A DNA stretch of 64,000 nucleotides, from assembly GCF_933208495.1 (NCBI RefSeq), contig NZ_CAKOET010000001.1, positions 124,001-188,000 on the forward strand, read 5' to 3'. Numbering within the stretch: position 1 is the stretch's first letter; every line of letters starts with the position of its first letter. Shown piece after piece: positions 24,876-37,687 of the stretch. The DNA comes from Convivina praedatoris (GTDB taxonomy: Bacteria; Bacillota; Bacilli; Lactobacillales; Lactobacillaceae). The notes under the pieces were generated by a model. The model was given only the letters and a program-made list of their open reading frames with translations, had not been told where the DNA came from and did no database searches. The position numbers were made by a program, and so were the translations under genes.

Positions 24876-26606
24876 ATGTTCGATCGACGCTTATTGGCGC
24901 TTCCTAAAATTAAGGTGACCCTCCTTTACTTAATTGTGCTGACTGGTATTCAAGCACTAGCCATTGTGGGTCAGGGGATTAGTCTTTCCCAAGCTTTAGT
25001 GTGGCTGTGGGAGGGTAAGGGACTAAGTAGTATTACCATTCCGGTGCTTTTATTTGCTTTGTTTTTTGGGCTACGTCAGTTGCTGGTAGTTGTAAAGAAC
25101 TATGTTATGGCGAACTTTGCTGATCAGACCGTCGAAAATTATCGGATTGCCCTGCTAGAAAAGTATGCTAAATTAGGCAGTCCGTTAATTGCTAAATTCG
25201 GGACGGGTCAGGCAGTAAGCGTACTAGCTGCCGGGTTAGATAATGTGAAAAATTATTTTCAATTAATTTTGATTAAAGTCGGGGATTTATCGATTATTCC
25301 TTGGATTGTATTAATTGCAATTACCTATTTTAAGTGGATTCAAGGTTTGTTTTTGCTGCTAATTTTTCCAGTTATTATTATCTTTTTTATTATTTTAGGT
25401 TTGGCGGCCCAAAAAAAAGCTGACGATGAGTATCAAAATTTCAAAAATTTAAATAATCGCTTTGTCGATGGCTTACGGGGCTTGCCAACCTTAAAGCAAT
25501 TGGGATTATCACGAGCCTATGGACAAGAAATTTATCAAATTTCTGAAGATTACCGCAAAACGACGATGCGGACTTTAATTATTGCCATTACCTCAACCTT
25601 TGCTTTAGATTTCTTTACCACCTTATCAATCGCTGTTTTGGCGGTTTTCTTGGGGTTGGATTTGTTAAACGGCCGCATGACCCTGTTTCCTGCCTTATCA
25701 ATCTTGATTTTAGCGCCAGAATATTTTCTACCACTTCGGAGTTTTGCTGATGATTATCATGCGACCTTGGATGGTAAAAATGCCTATGCCGAGGTTTTAG
25801 AAGTGCTAGATATGCCGGAAATGACTGACCAAAATCAGTTGCATTTGGCAGAATGGCGGGCGACTAGTAATTTACAGGTAAAAAACTTGAATTTTTCCTA
25901 TCAGGATCAACCCAATTTAGTTGATTTAAATTTTGATTTACGGGGTTATGAACGAGTTGCAATTGTTGGTGAAAGTGGTTCCGGGAAATCAACGCTTTTG
26001 AATCTGCTCGGCGGTCAGTTATTACCACAAGTAGATAGTCAGATTAGCATTGATGGTCAAGAACTACCTCATTTGGCCCAACAGGACTGGCAAAAGCAAT
26101 TTTTCTATTTGCCCCAAGCCCCTTATATTTTTCATGCCTCTTTAAAGGATAATTTAACGTTTTATTACCCTCAGGCTGACCAAAAAGCCCTTGACTTAGC
26201 CATCAAACAGGCTGGTTTAACGGAATTAGTAGCTGAGTTACCTGATGGCTTGGCCACCATTGTTGGAGAGGGCGGTCGTCAATTATCGGGCGGTCAGGTT
26301 CAACGAGTTGCCCTGGCTCGAATGTTTTTGGACCCTCGGCGGCGAGTGCTGCTCTTTGATGAGCCGACAGCCCATTTGGATGTTCAAACTGAGTTAGCGC
26401 TAAAAGAAAGTATGGCACCACTGTTTGAAGATCATTTAGTCCTGTTTGCGACCCACCGGTTACACTGGTTAAAGCAAATGGACTATGTCTTAGTGATGCG
26501 GGATGGTCATTTAGTTGAGCAAGGACAGCCAGCGGTACTATTGGCGCAAGCTGATAGTCAATTAAACGTATTGCGCGATGCCTTGCATCAGGGGGTAAAG
26601 CTATGA
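24876..26606 (+). CDS. cydD: ABC exporter subunit CydD (bd oxidase assembly)
   Basis: This 576-residue half-transporter has six N-terminal helices and a nucleotide-binding domain with GESGSGKST, LSGGQ and LLFDEPTAHLD. The segment ILAPEYFLPLRSFADDYHATLDG is characteristic of CydD, which with CydC is required for bd oxidase assembly (thiol or heme-related export). In some genomes this first gene is labelled cydC. The ATG at 24876 fits family length; AGGTG before it is weak. It overlaps the next gene by four bases (ATGA). Confidence 0.92.
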   Translation: MFDRRLLALPKIKVTLLYLIVLTGIQALAIVGQGISLSQALVWLWEGKGLSSITIPVLLFALFFGLRQLLVVVKNYVMANFADQTVENYRIALLEKYAKLGSPLIAKFGTGQAVSVLAAGLDNVKNYFQLILIKVGDLSIIPWIVLIAITYFKWIQGLFLLLIFPVIIIFFIILGLAAQKKADDEYQNFKNLNNRFVDGLRGLPTLKQLGLSRAYGQEIYQISEDYRKTTMRTLIIAITSTFALDFFTTLSIAVLAVFLGLDLLNGRMTLFPALSILILAPEYFLPLRSFADDYHATLDGKNAYAEVLEVLDMPEMTDQNQLHLAEWRATSNLQVKNLNFSYQDQPNLVDLNFDLRGYERVAIVGESGSGKSTLLNLLGGQLLPQVDSQISIDGQELPHLAQQDWQKQFFYLPQAPYIFHASLKDNLTFYYPQADQKALDLAIKQAGLTELVAELPDGLATIVGEGGRQLSGGQVQRVALARMFLDPRRRVLLFDEPTAHLDVQTELALKESMAPLFEDHLVLFATHRLHWLKQMDYVLVMRDGHLVEQGQPAVLLAQADSQLNVLRDALHQGVKL

Positions 26607-28327
26607 AAGAACTAAAAAAATTATTAGCCCATGATCACTGGGTTATGCCCTTTCTCCGTCAACAAAAACGTGGTTTGTGGAGTTCGATTGTTTTAGGTTT
26701 CATGACAACCTTTGCAGCAGCAGCTTTGATGTTTATTTCCGGCTATTTGATTTCTAGGTCGGCCCAACATCCAAGTAATATCTTATTGATTTATGTGCCC
26801 ATCGTATTAACGCGTGGATTTGGAATTGCCCGACCCGTTTTTCGCTATGTTGAACGCCTGGTTTCTCATAACTGGGTTTTACGGGTCGTTTCTAAATCAC
26901 GTCAGCGCCTTTATCAAAGTGCCGCTCGGGGTGCTAGTAGCATCAGAAGCCGGTTACAAACTGGTCAAGTTTTAGGTATTTTGGCCGAAGACTTGGAACA
27001 ATTAGAGAATTTATATTTAAGAACTCTATTTCCCCTAGGGGCGGGAATGCTTTTGTACCTGATTAGTAGCATTGGGTTAGGGGTGTTTAACTGGGCCTTT
27101 ATGTTACTGTGGATGCTGGTTTTAGCCTTGATTTTAATTGTGATTCCTTTGGCTAGTTTAACGTTAAATCGGGCGAAAGTTAGCCGTCAAAAAGCTTTAC
27201 AAAGTGATTTATATACTGATGCAACAGATGCGATTTTAGGCATGCAGGACTGGGTGTTATCTGGTCGTCAGGCAGATTTAGTTGCCAAAGAAGGACAAAC
27301 AATGCAAAAACTTTCTCGAGTCAAGGGGAAGTTGATGGCTTTTGGTTGGTGGCGAGATTTTACTATTCAACTTTTATCCCTATTACTGATGGTTTTGATT
27401 ATGATTTGGGCGACGCATCAGTTTGGCCATAGTTTTTTTGCTAGTAATTATATTGCGGCCTTTACCTTGGCTATTATTCCATTAATTGATAGTTTTATTG
27501 CGGTTAATCAAGGAGTCAGTGAGTCATCATTTTATGAAGATAGCATTAAGCGTTTGAATGATTTGCCTGAACCCAGTGCAAAGTCAACTGCAGGGATTAA
27601 ACCCCAAACAACGACAGTCGTTTTTGATCAAGTTTCCTTTGCCTATGGTGATAAATTAGTTTTAAATGACGTATCATTTGACCTATTAGCTGGCCAAAAA
27701 ATGGCCTTGTTAGGGCCTTCAGGTGCTGGTAAAACGACCATTTTAAAATTATTAGCGGGTGATTTACAACCGATGAATGGTAGAGTTACAATTGGCGGAT
27801 TAAATCCCAATAAATTAGGTGATGAATTACCAAAAATAATAGCCGTACTTGATCAGCAGTCTTATTTATTTGATACCACGATTGAAAATAATATTCGAAT
27901 GGGCAATCTAACAGCTAGTCAAGATCAAGTCCAGCAAGCTGTTCAACAAGCTGGATTAGCCGATTTAGTCGCTTCTTTACCACAGGGTTATCAAACTCCA
28001 ATGCAAGAAGCCGGGCAACGTTTTTCGGGTGGCGAGCGCCAGCGTTTTGCTTTAGCACGGATTTTGCTCCAAGATGCACCAATTGTGATTTTAGATGAAC
28101 CCACGGTTAGTTTAGATCCTAAAACAGAGGCGGCGGTGTTAACACAAATTTTCACGGCCTTAAAGAATCGTACGATTATCTGGGTAACGCACCACCTAAC
28201 TGGCATTGAAGCTGTCGATCATATTTATTTCTTAAACGATGGACGCTTTACCATGGCTGGTTCTCCACAAGAATTGTTAGCACATTCGGAAGCTTTTCAA
28301 CAACTATACGCAATGGATCAATTTTAA
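26603..28327 (+). CDS. cydC: ABC exporter subunit CydC (bd oxidase assembly)
   Basis: This 574-residue half-transporter is the partner of the preceding gene. It has six membrane helices and an ATPase domain with GPSGAGKTT, FSGGERQRFALARILL and VILDEPTVSLD. The two form a heterodimeric exporter needed for cytochrome bd maturation. The ATGA overlap with cydD and the TAATG overlap with the downstream hydrolase gene indicate one transcript. Confidence 0.92.
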   Translation: MKELKKLLAHDHWVMPFLRQQKRGLWSSIVLGFMTTFAAAALMFISGYLISRSAQHPSNILLIYVPIVLTRGFGIARPVFRYVERLVSHNWVLRVVSKSRQRLYQSAARGASSIRSRLQTGQVLGILAEDLEQLENLYLRTLFPLGAGMLLYLISSIGLGVFNWAFMLLWMLVLALILIVIPLASLTLNRAKVSRQKALQSDLYTDATDAILGMQDWVLSGRQADLVAKEGQTMQKLSRVKGKLMAFGWWRDFTIQLLSLLLMVLIMIWATHQFGHSFFASNYIAAFTLAIIPLIDSFIAVNQGVSESSFYEDSIKRLNDLPEPSAKSTAGIKPQTTTVVFDQVSFAYGDKLVLNDVSFDLLAGQKMALLGPSGAGKTTILKLLAGDLQPMNGRVTIGGLNPNKLGDELPKIIAVLDQQSYLFDTTIENNIRMGNLTASQDQVQQAVQQAGLADLVASLPQGYQTPMQEAGQRFSGGERQRFALARILLQDAPIVILDEPTVSLDPKTEAAVLTQIFTALKNRTIIWVTHHLTGIEAVDHIYFLNDGRFTMAGSPQELLAHSEAFQQLYAMDQF

Positions 28328-28953
28328 TGAGCCAAGGGAAAATTCTTAGATTACCTAAAAATAAGAAGAAGCGTCAGCTTTATTTAATTGTGGCCGGTTT
28401 TTTATTGGGATTGTTGATTTTAGCCATTTTAACGCCCAGCCAACCTGGCCCTAATCTTAATCCGACTTTAACGGCTCAAACCAAGCAGCATCAGGAATTA
28501 ATTACTAGCTGGGCTCCCAATGCCCGTCAAATGCAAAAGAAATATGGTATTTTAGCTTCAATCAGTTTGGCTCAAGCTATTTTAGAATCAAATTGGAATC
28601 AAAGTGAGTTAGCCCAAAAGTATCATAATTTGTATGGTGTTAAAGCGCATGGCAATCAGGCTAGTATTTTAATCGAAACCAGTGAATATGAGAATGGGCA
28701 GTGGCTGGTGATTAAAGATAATTTTGCTGTTTATCCTAATTGGCAGGCCAGCATGGAAGACCATGCCCGTTTATTAAAAGAGGGAACTCCTTGGAATGCA
28801 CTGCAATACCAGCACGTGATGGCTGCTAAGGATTATAAAAAGGCTGCCCAGGCCCTAGTAGCTGATGGCTATGCCACTGATCCAGCTTATGCTCAAAAGA
28901 TTATTAATATTATTGAAACTTGGCATTTACAACGATTTGATTTGCCTACTTGA
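28327..28953 (+). CDS. GH73-type N-acetylglucosaminidase (peptidoglycan hydrolase)
   Basis: This 208-residue protein has one N-terminal membrane anchor (LYLIVAGFLLGLLILAILT) and an extracellular glucosaminidase domain. SISLAQAILESNWNQSELA contains the likely catalytic Glu, and HNLYGVKAHG and FAVYPNWQASMEDHA are typical of the GH73/LytG fold. It would cut peptidoglycan glycan strands. There are no SH3 or LysM wall-binding repeats. Its start overlaps the cydC stop, so this wall enzyme is co-transcribed with respiration genes, an arrangement worth noting. Confidence 0.85.
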   Translation: MSQGKILRLPKNKKKRQLYLIVAGFLLGLLILAILTPSQPGPNLNPTLTAQTKQHQELITSWAPNARQMQKKYGILASISLAQAILESNWNQSELAQKYHNLYGVKAHGNQASILIETSEYENGQWLVIKDNFAVYPNWQASMEDHARLLKEGTPWNALQYQHVMAAKDYKKAAQALVADGYATDPAYAQKIINIIETWHLQRFDLPT

Positions 28954-28982
28954 AGTCAGCAAGGGATTTGCTGGCTTTTTTC
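28954..28982 (+). terminator. Terminator of the cyd operon
   Basis: AGTCAGCAA (28954-28962) pairs with TTGCTGGCT (28968-28976), one wobble, followed by T residues. Confidence 0.85.
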
Positions 28983-29057
28983 GATCAAATGCCAAACTGA
29001 TGTTCGCCCCTGATTATGATAAAATTGAGGATGGAAATTCTGGAATAGGAAGTAATT

Positions 29058-33346
<4,289 letters not shown>

Positions 33347-33363
33347 GCAAAAAAGGAATCGTC

Positions 33364-34503
33364 ATGCTAAAACGAATTAGTGTTCGCGGATATATTATTA
33401 TTGCTGTTGGGGTAGTAGCCCTGATTGCGGCAGGCTTATATTTTTTCAATGTGGTACAGGTGACACCAACCACCCAGACGAAAAAAGGGGTTCAATTAAC
33501 TCAAAATGCTAAAGGCCAGTATCAAACGGTGATTAAAGATGGGCGTTATCTGGTTAGTGCCGCCCGTGGTATTACTGCCACTTCTGAAACTAATACCTTG
33601 GATGTGAAAAATTTTGAATCTTCTTTGTTAGATTTATCAAAATCACATTTTAAAACGGGCCGTTACATCTTCCAAGAAGGACAGTATTTGTCGGCTGATA
33701 AGGTTTCATCTTTGTTAGCTCGACAAGGGAAAGATCATAGTGATGGTTTAAACCCCGAAGATAACGGTAAGACTGATAACTCACGGGCACCGATTTATGT
33801 GCAAACGCTGACGGAACAAGATTTCATGACCAAAGAAGGGGATCAATTGAAACTTTCTGGAATGGTCGTGGGTGTGGCGATGAACTCTCAAGATGCTTAC
33901 CAAAAAGAGCAGTATGGTAGTACCTACTATCAAAGTATTTCAAAAGAGGATCGGATTGCCTACGGTAAGAAAATTGCGCCTAAGCTATTAAAAGAAATCC
34001 GAGCACAAAAGGGTGTAGGTGATAATGTTCCAATCGTCCTAGCGATGTATGAAAATGCTCCTGGAGATTCTCTAGCACCAGGTAGTTTTTACTCTCAAGC
34101 CACTAGCCGTAAGGGCGATGATTTGTCCGCTTGGTCTGATATTTCCGAAGAAGCTGTGGTCTTACCTAAGGAATCAACTAGCAGTAGTTCCCTTGGTAAT
34201 GATGAAAACAATGGATTTACCAACTTTAAAACTGATATTGCTAACTTCTTTCCTAATATTGCTGGAGCAACAGCAGTGGCTCATTATAAGAGCGATAAGT
34301 TATCAAGTATGAATGTAACGGTTACCACCCAATTCTATTCCCAAACGGAAATTGATAGCTTTACTAACTATGTGGCCGCTTCTGCATTAAAGTTTCTACC
34401 TAACTCAGTGCCAATTCGCATTGTGGTTCAGACAGCTAATGAAATGCAAGCCATCTTGGTTAGAAATAGTGATGATAAAAACTTCACCGTAACAATGTTA
34501 TAA
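33364..34503 (+). CDS. camS: CamS-family protein without lipobox
   Basis: This 379-residue extracellular protein belongs to the CamS sex-pheromone-precursor lipoprotein family, judged by its position after pcrA-ligA and by stretches such as VQTLTEQDFMTKEGDQLKLSGMVVGVAMNS. Family members are normally lipoproteins. Here the N-terminus has a single hydrophobic helix (YIIIAVGVVALIAAGLYFF) and no cysteine, so it is probably membrane-anchored without lipid. The function is unknown. The gatCAB genes that often follow camS in lactobacilli are absent. Confidence 0.82.
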   Translation: MLKRISVRGYIIIAVGVVALIAAGLYFFNVVQVTPTTQTKKGVQLTQNAKGQYQTVIKDGRYLVSAARGITATSETNTLDVKNFESSLLDLSKSHFKTGRYIFQEGQYLSADKVSSLLARQGKDHSDGLNPEDNGKTDNSRAPIYVQTLTEQDFMTKEGDQLKLSGMVVGVAMNSQDAYQKEQYGSTYYQSISKEDRIAYGKKIAPKLLKEIRAQKGVGDNVPIVLAMYENAPGDSLAPGSFYSQATSRKGDDLSAWSDISEEAVVLPKESTSSSSLGNDENNGFTNFKTDIANFFPNIAGATAVAHYKSDKLSSMNVTVTTQFYSQTEIDSFTNYVAASALKFLPNSVPIRIVVQTANEMQAILVRNSDDKNFTVTML

Positions 34504-34505
34504 AC

Positions 34506-34536
34506 AAAAAGGACTTCCAGAGGAAGTCCTTTTTTA
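34506..34536. terminator. Bidirectional terminator after camS
   Basis: GGACTTCC-AGA-GGAAGTCC (34511-34529) with A and T flanks serves both camS and the convergent membrane-protein gene. Confidence 0.9.
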
Positions 34537-35298
34537 TTGGTATAAGAGGCAGATTGCTAGCATTAAACAGATAAGGGCACACATCGGTTCCCAGCGTTTA
34601 AAATAGCGTTTGCTAAATTGTAATAAGAAGGGCGGTAGGCTGATGAATATGGCTAAAAAGCTACTAAAATTGACGCCGTGGATGACTAGAACAGTCACCC
34701 AAAAGAATAAAATTGTGGCTAAGCTAAGTAACCTGCCACGGGCATTTGGTAAAAATAGCGGGGTGAAAAAATATAAAAAGGCAAAGAGCATAATCCAAGA
34801 TTGATGTAAAAAGAGTTGGGTGATAAAGTTATTAGCCAAAAAATAAATTGAAACTGGAATGGCGTAAGTGGCTAAAACACTAAAAATGAGGAGTCCCAAC
34901 GCATTTTTAATTTGGAAAATTTTCTGTGGAATCATGAATAAAAAGCAAATAAACAATAGCAACAGCAATAAAATTTCAAATCGGGTTCGAATCTGAGAAT
35001 TAGCAATTACTAGCATACTTAAAACTAGAAACAGGTAGCTAGCCCGGTGGGTGAAATTACTGCGAATCATCAAGGCAATGGCCACACTGGCACTGAAACT
35101 GTATCCGACTAATGGCCAAACATCCCAGTGTTGAGCTTGAGCTAAAAAATGTTCGTAAAAAATTGGCTGTTGCCACCAAATAACATTTAAACACAACACC
35201 ATGATAATGATTGTTAACCAATGATGTTGTCTGACTGATAAATGTCGGTTGGAGCGACTAGGAATGCGGTTAGTAGAAACTGATTGTGATCGGGGCAT
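34534..35298 (-). CDS. Multi-spanning membrane protein, unknown
   Basis: This 254-residue protein has a polar N-terminus (about 25 residues with several Arg) and then about seven or eight hydrophobic segments. I recognise no family motif and see no catalytic signature. It is transcribed divergently from the metK riboswitch leader and convergently with camS. Its position replaces the gat genes expected here. Its base composition is unremarkable. Confidence 0.7.
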   Translation of the reverse strand: MPRSQSVSTNRIPSRSNRHLSVRQHHWLTIIIMVLCLNVIWWQQPIFYEHFLAQAQHWDVWPLVGYSFSASVAIALMIRSNFTHRASYLFLVLSMLVIANSQIRTRFEILLLLLLFICFLFMIPQKIFQIKNALGLLIFSVLATYAIPVSIYFLANNFITQLFLHQSWIMLFAFLYFFTPLFLPNARGRLLSLATILFFWVTVLVIHGVNFSSFLAIFISLPPFLLQFSKRYFKRWEPMCALICLMLAICLLYQ

Positions 35299-35328
35299 TG
35301 ATTGAAAACCTTCTTAAAGATGACATAA

Positions 35329-35357
35329 TTGCTTTTTTTTATTTTATCATGTAAAAT
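35329..35357 (+). promoter_or_regulatory. metK promoter
   Basis: TTGCTT (35329-35334) and TAAAAT (35352-35357) are spaced by 17 bases. Transcription would start near 35363, about 15 bases before the riboswitch aptamer. Confidence 0.75.
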
Positions 35358-35375
35358 TTTTTAGTGAAATTAAAT

Positions 35376-35496
35376 AGCTATCAAGAGTAGGCGAGTGATA
35401 CAGCATTAAGACCCTACACCAGCCGGCAATTGCACGGTGGTACTTCTGTAAGATAGACAACTTGTTAAACGCAGCCAGTTGTCTGGCTGCGTTTTT
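35376..35496 (+). promoter_or_regulatory. SAM-responsive riboswitch (compact SAM-I-like) before metK
   Basis: The aptamer is closed by CTATC (35378-35382) and GATAG (35452-35456) and begins TATCAAGAG, as SAM-I riboswitches do. GTAGG (35387-35391) pairs with CCTAC (35413-35417), then a CCGGCAA segment, GGTGGTAC and a small TAC/GTA hairpin. AGACAACT (35455-35462) can pair perfectly with AGTTGTCT (35477-35484). This antiterminator excludes both the closing stem and the terminator AACGCAGCCAG/CTGGCTGCGTT (35468-35492). The aptamer is about 80 nt, shorter than usual SAM-I, so the class is uncertain. Confidence 0.7.
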
Positions 35497-35536
35497 AAAT
35501 AGCATTTATTTCGACAATTACCTTGGAGGAATTACC

Positions 35537-36703
35537 ATGACAAAATACCATACTTCTGAATCAGTTGCTAATGGGCATCCGGATAAAATTGCCGATCAAA
35601 TCGCTGATGCAATTCTAGATGCCGTTCTAAAACAAGATCCTAAGGCGCGAGCCGCCATTGAAGTCACTACTTCAACGGGCGATGTTACTATTTTTGGGGA
35701 GTTGAGTACCAGTGCCTATGTCAATATTCGCCAAATTGCGACTGATACAATCCGCGCTATTGGCTATGACCGACCTGAGTTGGGCTTTTCAGCTGATTCC
35801 ATCAATGTAACTAATAAAATTGTTGAACAATCTGGTGATATCGCCCAAGCGGTTGATCAAGCCGAAGATGATCCCGAACAATTGGGAGCCGGTGACCAGG
35901 GGATGGTTTACGGATATGCGACTAATGAAACCGATAACTACTTACCGCTGGCCTTGGATTTATCCCACCAATTGATGCGTCAAATTCGCGATGTTCGTCA
36001 AAGCGGACAATTAGATTATCTGCGACCCGACGCTAAGGGGGAAGTCGCCATTGAGACCGATGATCAGGGCCACGCGCAACGAATTGCTGCCGTAGTCCTT
36101 TCCACCCAACATGCCGAAAATGTTTCGCTGCCACAATTACGGGCTGATATTAAAGCTCAGGTTATCGACCCAGTATTGCCGAGTGATTTACTAGATGATC
36201 AAACTAATTACTATATTAATCCCTCTGGTCGCTTTGTTTTGGGCGGACCCCAGGCAGATTCCGGTTTGACTGGTCGTAAGCTTATCGTTGATACTTATGG
36301 CGGTGCAGCTCATCATGGGGGAGGAGCCTTTTCTGGAAAGGATGCCACTAAGGTTGATCGTTCTGCTGCTTATTATGCCCGTTATGTAGCCAAAAACCTA
36401 GTAGCAGCCGGCCTAGCCGATAAGCTTGAGTTACAGGCTGCTTATGCTATCGGGGTTGCTAAGCCAGTTTCTCTTAATATTGAAACTTTTGGCACAGAAC
36501 ACGTTGATTTGGCCTTAATTGACCAAATTGTGTCAGAATACTTTGATTTTCGACCATTGGCGATTATTAATCAGTTAGATTTACGTCGGCCAATTTATCA
36601 GCAAACTGCTGCTTATGGCCATTTTGGTCGAAATGACTTAGATCTACCTTGGGAACGTTTAGGTAAGGTGGATCAGATTAAACAATTATCCCATTTGGCC
36701 TAA
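35537..36703 (+). CDS. metK: S-adenosylmethionine synthetase
   Basis: This 388-residue enzyme makes SAM from methionine and ATP. It has [18 protein letters not shown] at the N-terminus, [15 protein letters not shown], and [23 protein letters not shown], all family signatures. The ATG at 35537 follows TTGGAGG; longer frames from 35462 run through the leader terminator and are rejected. It is controlled by the riboswitch upstream, as expected for SAM feedback. Confidence 0.97.
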   Translation: MTKYHTSESVANGHPDKIADQIADAILDAVLKQDPKARAAIEVTTSTGDVTIFGELSTSAYVNIRQIATDTIRAIGYDRPELGFSADSINVTNKIVEQSGDIAQAVDQAEDDPEQLGAGDQGMVYGYATNETDNYLPLALDLSHQLMRQIRDVRQSGQLDYLRPDAKGEVAIETDDQGHAQRIAAVVLSTQHAENVSLPQLRADIKAQVIDPVLPSDLLDDQTNYYINPSGRFVLGGPQADSGLTGRKLIVDTYGGAAHHGGGAFSGKDATKVDRSAAYYARYVAKNLVAAGLADKLELQAAYAIGVAKPVSLNIETFGTEHVDLALIDQIVSEYFDFRPLAIINQLDLRRPIYQQTAAYGHFGRNDLDLPWERLGKVDQIKQLSHLA

Positions 36704-36704
36704 A

Positions 36705-36738
36705 CAAAAATCACCTACATACGTAGGTGATTTTTTTG
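36705..36738. terminator. Bidirectional terminator after metK
   Basis: ATCACCTAC (36710-36718) and GTAGGTGAT (36723-36731) with A and T runs on the two sides end metK and the convergent minus-strand gene. Confidence 0.9.
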
Positions 36739-36743
36739 TGATT

Positions 36744-37634
36744 TTAAGACCAAAAAGGATAAGCATAAGAATCAACAGTAAAGGCAAAGGTTCCGGTACC
36801 CAATCGTTTCTCATCGGCCATAGCCGTTTGAATATCAGCGATGTGAACGGTAGTCATAGCTGAAACTTCGGTTTCTTCAAAGCCGTGCACCTGGGCGGGC
36901 GCTTTTTGACGTTGGAGCTGCCAAAAAGCTAAAAACATCCCAATGAAATTCATTTTATCCACAATTAGAGCCGTAATTTTACCACTATCTGGATGATTAG
37001 TTAGGGTAAAGGTTAGGGTTTTACGGTGGCTCAAATAGCGGTTTTTTAAACCTAGATAGGTTGGAAAGGAAGTTTGCAGGTTAAACTGCTCCAACCAACG
37101 CCACCAAGAAAAGAATTGATTTAAAAGATTACCCTTGACGGGAAGTTTCGATTCAAATAGATCCAAACTAATACCAACCGTGAGACGATTTAAAAAGTAT
37201 CGGTCGGATTTTTGGGGTAGAGCACCAACTACATGAGCCAGATATTGGGTGTGTGACTGCTTAACTTGTAGTAAAGATTGGCTTTGTGTAATTAAGGGGT
37301 TGGGTTGATTAGTAGCTTCGGGTTCAATCGTGGTTGGAAATTGAAGATGAGCTATTGGCAATTGATAGGTCCTTTTAGCAGCAATCAGACCATTGATAAC
37401 TTCGGTCAATAGGGTGGCAGAACCAATCACTAAAACAACTGCTGAATCAGCAGTTGTATCAGGAATTTGGCGTCCCAATCGTTTGGCCCAAAAAAATGGA
37501 TTCGTGTCATCAGTCATTTGGGTCCAAGAACCTAAGCGGTTTTCTTGGGTAAATATATTTTGAATTTGCGTCAGCAAGGAATCTTGTGTGTGCTCAGATT
37601 CAGAATTGCTGTATAGTACATAAAAATTCTGCAT
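36744..37634 (-). CDS. Degenerate diacylglycerol/lipid kinase-like protein
   Basis: This roughly 296-residue protein has the outline of the YegS/DgkB lipid-kinase family: MQNFYVLYSNSES at the start and VVLVIGSATLLTEVINGLIAAK where active kinases have GGDGT followed by a similar helix. The GGDGT nucleotide motif is replaced by GSATL, so ATP binding or catalysis is doubtful. I prefer the second ATG (37634) because the family N-terminus begins there. It lies downstream of ppc on the same strand. The family call is an inference from weak resemblance. Confidence 0.5.
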   Translation of the reverse strand: MQNFYVLYSNSESEHTQDSLLTQIQNIFTQENRLGSWTQMTDDTNPFFWAKRLGRQIPDTTADSAVVLVIGSATLLTEVINGLIAAKRTYQLPIAHLQFPTTIEPEATNQPNPLITQSQSLLQVKQSHTQYLAHVVGALPQKSDRYFLNRLTVGISLDLFESKLPVKGNLLNQFFSWWRWLEQFNLQTSFPTYLGLKNRYLSHRKTLTFTLTNHPDSGKITALIVDKMNFIGMFLAFWQLQRQKAPAQVHGFEETEVSAMTTVHIADIQTAMADEKRLGTGTFAFTVDSYAYPFWS

Positions 37635-37687
37635 GATAGTTTCCATTTGGTAGTTAAAGGTAGTCTTTTGAAAGTACCGACTTTATT

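Noticed and set aside
35376-35460. T-box reading of the metK leader because of GGTGGTAC
   Set aside because: The leader is too short for Stem I, no specifier codon is in place, and the switch with P1 and terminator fits a SAM riboswitch better.
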